From Chlorophyllum brunneum (lineage: Eukaryota; Basidiomycota; Agaricomycetes; Agaricales; Agaricaceae): DNA of 64,000 bases. Shown piece after piece: positions 59,316 through 64,000 of the stretch. Position 1 is the first letter of the stretch, and each line of letters begins with the position of its first letter. A program made the position numbers and the translations under genes. The DNA lies in contig OY756146.1 of NCBI GenBank assembly GCA_963576785.1, positions 1,984,001 to 2,048,000 on the forward strand, written 5' to 3'. Under the pieces are notes generated by a model, which saw only the letters and a list, made by a program, of their open reading frames with translations, was not told where the DNA came from and did not search any database.

Positions 59316-59821
59316 AGGAACCGAAAATGATGGGTGCTCGTTTATATAATAAAGCGAGAATGCGCACGGACCAAAACCGTATTTGGGTAATGTGTCCTTG
59401 TTGGATTGATGACTCTGATGATCGTGACCAACGTTAATCTGATGGGTAACAAGCCAAGGACTTCCTAGAAGTTGATGATTTATCATTTTATGTTAGGGTC
59501 TTGCACAAAATGGCTTGGATTCCCATGATGAACGACTACGGACGGTAAAAATACGACCCAAAGATGAACACCTGGGTGGGTACAGATGGCAGCTTTATCT
59601 GCCTCGGCCGAATCACCCGACGAAACACTGAGCCAGTTCGACCTCGTTTTCCGCCATCATTCCCTCCCGCTCGAGGTCATTATCCATTCCCATCAAGAAC
59701 CCGAAAATAGGGCGTTATATATAGCGGCGAGTACAATAACAGAACAAAGATACACCACATCGGACCCATGTACACCCGTGTACATTACAACTGAGCTACA
59801 GATCTCTCCTAGCTAGCATTC
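59316..59821. other. Intergenic, upstream of U2
   Basis: No gene is recognised. The RNA polymerase II promoter of U2 should lie just above 59315. Short plus-strand open frames near 59590 are not convincing. Confidence 0.45.
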
Positions 59822-60816
59822 CTATTTACTCCACAACCGTACAACCGACCTCGCGATATCCATTACGAACCCTTCGGGATTAAAGTCACCATAATCATTC
59901 CACAAGTGTTTTTTCTTCTTGTTTTCTCTGAAAGATCGGCAAGAGCAATCATATGGATGTCCCTTAAGACTTGATGGGACGAAGCGAATGCTGCCGCCGC
60001 GGGAGGAGTCCTCGTCGCTTCTCTCGGAAGTGATGTCCCATTCTTCTTCTTCGTATTCTTCCGACTCATCTTGATCACCACCTTGCATGTGATTGCGTTT
60101 CTGCGACAATCCTTTGTAGTAATCTTCATATTCTTCGCTCTCATCTTCATCAGTGGTGTACCAGTCCCTCTCGTCATCAGCTTCTCCATCATAATACTCC
60201 TCCTCTGGTTCATAATCGTCCTCCCGGTCGTAGTCATCGTCCGAATCGTAGTCGTCATAATCAGTATCGTGGTACTGATCACTCTCGACGTCCGACTCCG
60301 TGAACTTGACCATCTTACTGCACCACTTCTTATGCGTCGCCCAGTGCTACCAACCAAACATATCAGCACCCGGAATCCAAAAATATACCAAGAGATGGGT
60401 ACCTTCTTCTGGCACGATATCCCACAATATACAGGCTTCCTTGGGATCAAACACGATCCGGCACACCTTTTTAAATCTCTCCTCCGTTCCGGTACCCTCC
60501 CGCACACGGTACAACACTTCTGGTCTGGTAACATGAGCCCCCACCGCGCTCTGTACTCGTCATAGCTTGTCCATAACGACTGGAAAGCGCTATATGGCTC
60601 CATATTCTTCAACGGCGAAAAGAACAATGCAAGGGAATATGTGCAATGCGTGAGTGGCCGCAGGGAGGACGCTAGATCTCCAAAGACTAAGGCACATAGG
60701 AGGTTCTCCGCAGTTGCTTTGCGTGAGAAACGTTTCTTGGACAAATAGCACAATAAATTGTCCGCCAATGCGAGTTTATCTTCTGGGTACGATCCCTTGG
60801 CAATTCGCATTAACAC
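59822..60816 (-). CDS. MYND zinc-finger protein with acidic C-terminal region
   Basis: Two exons are clear: one ending at 60403 and one from 60346 to 59822, joined over a 56 bp intron. The joint completes a MYND finger: CCTVCG, CAGSC, VYCGISCQKK, HWATHKKWC. MYND fingers bind proline-rich peptides. After the finger comes a long acidic run rich in Asp, Glu and Tyr (DYDDYDSDDDYDREDDYEPE), then a basic cysteine-containing tail. The N-terminal helical part (LALADNLLCYLSKKRFSRKA) may begin further upstream; the frame is open to about 60890 without a good ATG, so the start is uncertain. The specific function is unknown. Confidence 0.75.
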
Positions 60817-61011
60817 CTGGGCTGCTGCATCTTCGTCTTTGAGAACTCGCGCGCCGGTCGCAAGTCTTGACCATGGCCGTGGTCATGTAACATCAAACGA
60901 AACGAGAGCACAGCCCAAAGAACACAAACAGCCACACGCGAACCGAAGCGAAATTAAAAGCGATCGATCAGCTCAACTCAAGCGCCACAAACTCCAAGGA
61001 AGGGAAAAGGT

Positions 61012-61621
61012 TCACCTAACTGCATATTCCAACATATCATCCACCCTCCTTCTCGTCGCACCCGTTCTAACAAGTCTCGTCTCCCTCTTCTCGAGTTTCT
61101 CAAGTAGTTCCTCAACCCTATCCAACACACCTCCAAACCTTCGCACATACAACTCCTCATCGCAAGTCAACCACATCTGTACATATTCTTCGCGTGGGGA
61201 TATCCCAGTCACTGGTGAACCACCAGCCCAACCAGTCCTCTTACCCTCATACATGCTCTCTCCATCACTATCACTCCCAACTTCCTCGTCGTCACACTCA
61301 CACTCGTTAAACCCCATCAATAATTGCCTCCACTGCCTTGGCATATCCTCCGAGAATACCTGCATCTTAGGGCCAACGTAATCTGGATCGTCGGGGCTCA
61401 ACTTCGCATTGGTAGGTTTGACAGCACCGTATTCAAACTTGATCCCCATATCCAGAGGTCCTGGAATATCAGTCAACGAGCTTGTTACTCTCCCCGCTTC
61501 CCGTTCCTGCCGAAACTGGGACGTCGAATGATAAAAAGTCGTATGAAGGTAAATGTGATCGTAAAAGTGGGGATTGGGGCGAGGATTTGGATTTGGGTGT
61601 TGGTTTCTTCAAGGCGGACAT
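61012..61621 (-). CDS. Unrecognised protein, about 190 residues
   Basis: An ATG at 61621 opens MSALKKPTPKSKSSPQSPLL, a basic Ser/Pro-rich start. A short intron (GTAACAAG to TTCCAG, about 28 bp, unusually small) would join it to LDMGIKFEYG and a frame ending at 61012. The second part has an acidic stretch (ECDDEEVGSDSDGES) and a helical, charged C-terminus (VLDRVEELLEKLEKRETR) that could form a coiled coil. Alternatively the second frame starts at its own ATG at 61476 (MTDIPGPLDM). No family is recognised. Confidence 0.5.
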
Positions 61622-62499
61622 GGTGTTTTTATATGTAGACAGCAAAACGCGTTTTTCCCAAAGTCCCAGCTAAGAATTGGGGGTCTATGCGAGGCGAAGA
61701 GGGCAGTGCGGTCTAATAAATTGTCCTGCGGAAACCGATGGCAGAAGCTGCTGTGGGAGGTACATATACCGTATGGTGCAGAATCAACGCGTCGAGTTAA
61801 TGACCCTGTTCCAAATTTAATCTTTGAGTCGCAAAAAGGCCGTATCTGTTTCAATAAAACAGCGGAAAAATGAGCAAGAATATCCAGAAGCAATGAACAC
61901 AGACGCGGACTGTGTAGAGAGGAAAACGGACGAGAATGGGTGCTCAAAATTGGACTACTAGCTCTTGGGGGATGCCGAAGGAACTGGTATATATCGCACA
62001 CCAAAGATGGCAACGCTTAATACAATAGGATAGCCACCGGCGGATTAATGAGGGGAAGGAAAACTGTCCATGTAGTTTCAGCACCGACCGAGTATGTATG
62101 TAGTAGTGGCTAGGGGATATTACAATGTGATGATGCGACTAGACGAGACAAAGGAAGAGAAGAAGAAGAGAAAGTACAGGGAAGGTAAGATGTGAGTATA
62201 CTAGAAGGAAAAGAAACGACGATGTGAAAAAATGGATGCTAAGCGAGTGAAGAGCTCTGGTCGGACTAGCTATGTAGTATGATCCAAAACTCCAGTGTCG
62301 ACCGCTATGCACACAACGAGCATGGCAATCGACTAAGCAGTGGTTAGGAGAGAATCAGGCTGACAGGATTATGAAGAGAAGAGTGGTTGTTACTATGACC
62401 ACCGTCTATTGGGTGCACCTCAACCGCGCGATACACGCACCATGGTCCATGGAACCACGAAGGGGAACCAGTGACCAGGAACCAACGTTCGGATCCACC
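61622..62499. other. Intergenic, no gene seen
   Basis: Purine-rich stretches (near 62140-62220) but no coding signal. It contains the 3' end of the Rad6-like gene and the upstream region of the gene at 61621. Confidence 0.45.
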
Positions 62500-63216
62500 C
62501 TAGGCAGGTGACGAACTCAAAGATCCCTGACCTGCTTCCACACTCATCGCAGATACCGATACAGAACTCGACGCGGAACTTGACGCTCCCACCCCAGTCC
62601 CATTCGCAGCCTGCATCTCCTCGGGATCCAACCAACTTTCCTCCACAGTCGCCTTCACCCTTCTCACATACTCCTTCATATTCTCCCTATACAACTGCGC
62701 CGCCTCCGCATTTGCAGGACTATTCGGATTCGGATCATGCAACAAACTCTGTATACTCGTCAAGATCGCCGCGACATCGTACGTCGGCGACCATCTGTTC
62801 TGTAAAATGTCCAAACACAACTCCCCATTTGCGTATACGTTCGGGTGGAACATTCGCGATAGGAATTTTACCGAGGGCGGTTTGTTGGGGTAGGATTCAT
62901 CGAATGTCAGGAGCAGTTTGAATGTACCATCTTCAAAGGGTGTGTCACCTATATAATTGAGAAGGGGAAAAAAGGTAGTCAGGGACAGGTGGTCAGAACG
63001 AATTGCAGTGCGGGATGCAACTGCAGTCTCACCAGGACCAAAAATGACGGCGTTCCATAGCATAATGTTGTCAGGACATGGGCTCCCCGATATACCACCC
63101 GGAGGATCGGTCGAGAGGCGTTTAAAGTCGCGAATGAGACGTCTCCTGCAGTTGGTTGACTAATCCCCTGATCAGTGCGCAGTTCACAATCAGAATCCAC
63201 AGAACTGGCGTACCAT
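62500..63216 (-). CDS. rad6: Ubiquitin-conjugating enzyme E2, Rad6/Ubc2 type
   Basis: Rad6 ubiquitinates PCNA and histone H2B with Rad18 and Bre1-type ligases. The ATG (63216-63214) stands alone as the first coding exon. A 54 bp intron (63213-63160) leads to [20 protein letters not shown], the usual Rad6 N-terminus. Exon 2 ends at 63033 in VIFGPG, and an intron (63032-62949) leads to [45 protein letters not shown] (catalytic Cys) and [20 protein letters not shown]. The core ends near [12 protein letters not shown] 40-residue Ser/Ala-rich tail to SLSSSPA follows instead of the acidic tail of yeast Rad6. Confidence 0.93.
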
Positions 63217-63570
63217 GAAGAAGTTTAATGAATTAGTGGGTCGTTAGAAGCGTGACTGAGCAGAGGGCTGGAGAGAGGTAGGGTAATATACGGGCGGAGT
63301 GGCTGGAAAAGGGCGTTGTTGGGTGCAGAGCCTGTTTTGATGCTACAGAGGCTGTGTCTTCTTATTTGTCATCATCCCTTGCATCAAATACCGCTTATTC
63401 AACTCGGGGTTCGTTTTATCAATTAGTAGATTAAAACTCTACCAAGGCTCTGTCCTTTGCATGTACCACCAGTACTAATAGAGGGTATAAATGAAGCAGC
63501 GTCGAGAGCCACACTTTTCAAGACAGGTACAACCGAAAAACCAAAAGAAATTGAAAGGGTCATTACGAGC
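63217..63570. other. Promoter side of the Rad6-like gene
   Basis: No gene seen. Pyrimidine-rich stretches on the minus strand just upstream of 63216 are typical of fungal promoters. Confidence 0.4.
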
Positions 63571-64000
63571 TCAAGGTCGGTGGTTAGTAATCACAACAGC
63601 CACCGTATCGGACTGGTCGACGATAACAGCTCCGGTCATGAGCGAGGAGAATGCGAGCATAATAGCACTCCCGCTGAGCACCGCTTGCCGAGCAGATGAA
63701 ACGCCGGTAAGGAGCGAGAACACAACAAAGATGTTGAGTGGCACGCGGAAGAGGGACGAGAGCTAATTTGACATGAGCACTTAATTATTTTCGGACATCA
63801 GAAAAATGCTTACTGTTGCCCGATGCTCGTTCGAAATCAACGTTCCTCGCAGCATACCCTGCACAGGATAATACATCCCCACACATGCCTCAAACGCGCA
63901 GAACGCAAAGAAGCGCACTTCCTCACTTCTTGAAGAGATGCTACTCGCCAAGGCCAACGCACTAACGGCGCAGACGACACTGCTGAGCTTGGCGTGGGTA
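63571..64000 (-). CDS. MFS transporter, molybdate-anion transporter-like (C-terminal part)
   Basis: The gene runs off the window edge; only the C-terminal part is present, with a stop at 63571. It encodes FFAFCAFEACVGMYYPVQGM and LRGTLISNEHRAT, then (after an intron near 63763-63812) LSSLFRVPLNIFVVFSLLTG and a final hydrophobic helix. The pattern of FE-x-C-x-G-x-YYP followed by a loop with RAT and FRVPLN is typical of MFSD5/MOT2-type molybdate-anion transporters. At least three membrane segments are visible. Its substrate is inferred only from family resemblance. Confidence 0.7.

Overview
The window is nuclear DNA of a filamentous basidiomycete. The reasons are many 45-60 bp GT-AG introns, a chromodomain Ty3/gypsy element, fungal LINEs with zinc knuckles, a Pma1-type proton pump, condensin Cnd3, NMD3, Rad6, UGGT and a U2 snRNA gene. 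An agaricomycete (for example a Rhizoctonia/Ceratobasidium-like fungus) is plausible, but no diagnostic marker confirms the genus.

Positions 1-23580 are a nest of retrotransposons. A decayed plus-strand LINE (1-2548) is cut by the 3' end of a gypsy element on the minus strand (2549-3605). That element is itself cut by the poly(A) end of a minus-strand LINE fragment (3606-4249). Unassigned repeats and a tRNA-related SINE candidate follow (4250-5150), then a minus-strand Ty1/copia element (5165-11895) broken mainly by stop codons. Next comes a nearly complete chromodomain Ty3/gypsy element (12549-18990) with 295 bp LTRs, a 5 bp target duplication, a likely self-priming PBS and an extra third ORF. 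The third ORF is also present in the minus-strand gypsy fragment. A 27 bp x 5 hairpin tandem repeat (19159-19293) lies between this element and a 5'-truncated LINE that ends in a 30-nt poly(A) tail (19597-23580).

Positions 23981-29235 hold the most unusual gene: an N-terminal helical domain, an acidic linker and three tandem units of helical segment plus kinase fold. I could trace one 24-exon model of 1333 codons, with exon lengths of 180 and 69 bp repeated in all three units. Unit 1 keeps its catalytic motifs; units 2 and 3 look like pseudokinases; a single TAG interrupts unit 2.

The rest is gene-rich. In order: an Old Yellow Enzyme (30426-31942, -), condensin subunit 3 (32774-37110, -), a doubtful locus (37441-38209), the plasma-membrane H+-ATPase (39463-42758, -), a long gene-poor stretch (42759-47632), NMD3 (47633-49646, -), UDP-glucose:glycoprotein glucosyltransferase (49789-56195, +), a BRI3-like membrane protein (56526-57208, +), an F-box protein (57375-58547, -), U2 snRNA (about 59145-59315, -), a MYND-finger protein (59822-60816, -), an unrecognised protein (61012-61621, -), Rad6-type E2 (62500-63216, -) and the C-terminal part of an MFS molybdate-transporter-like protein (63571-64000, -). 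These genes serve housekeeping roles and show no common pathway. UGGT (glycoprotein folding) and NMD3 (60S export) start about 140 bp apart in divergent orientation.
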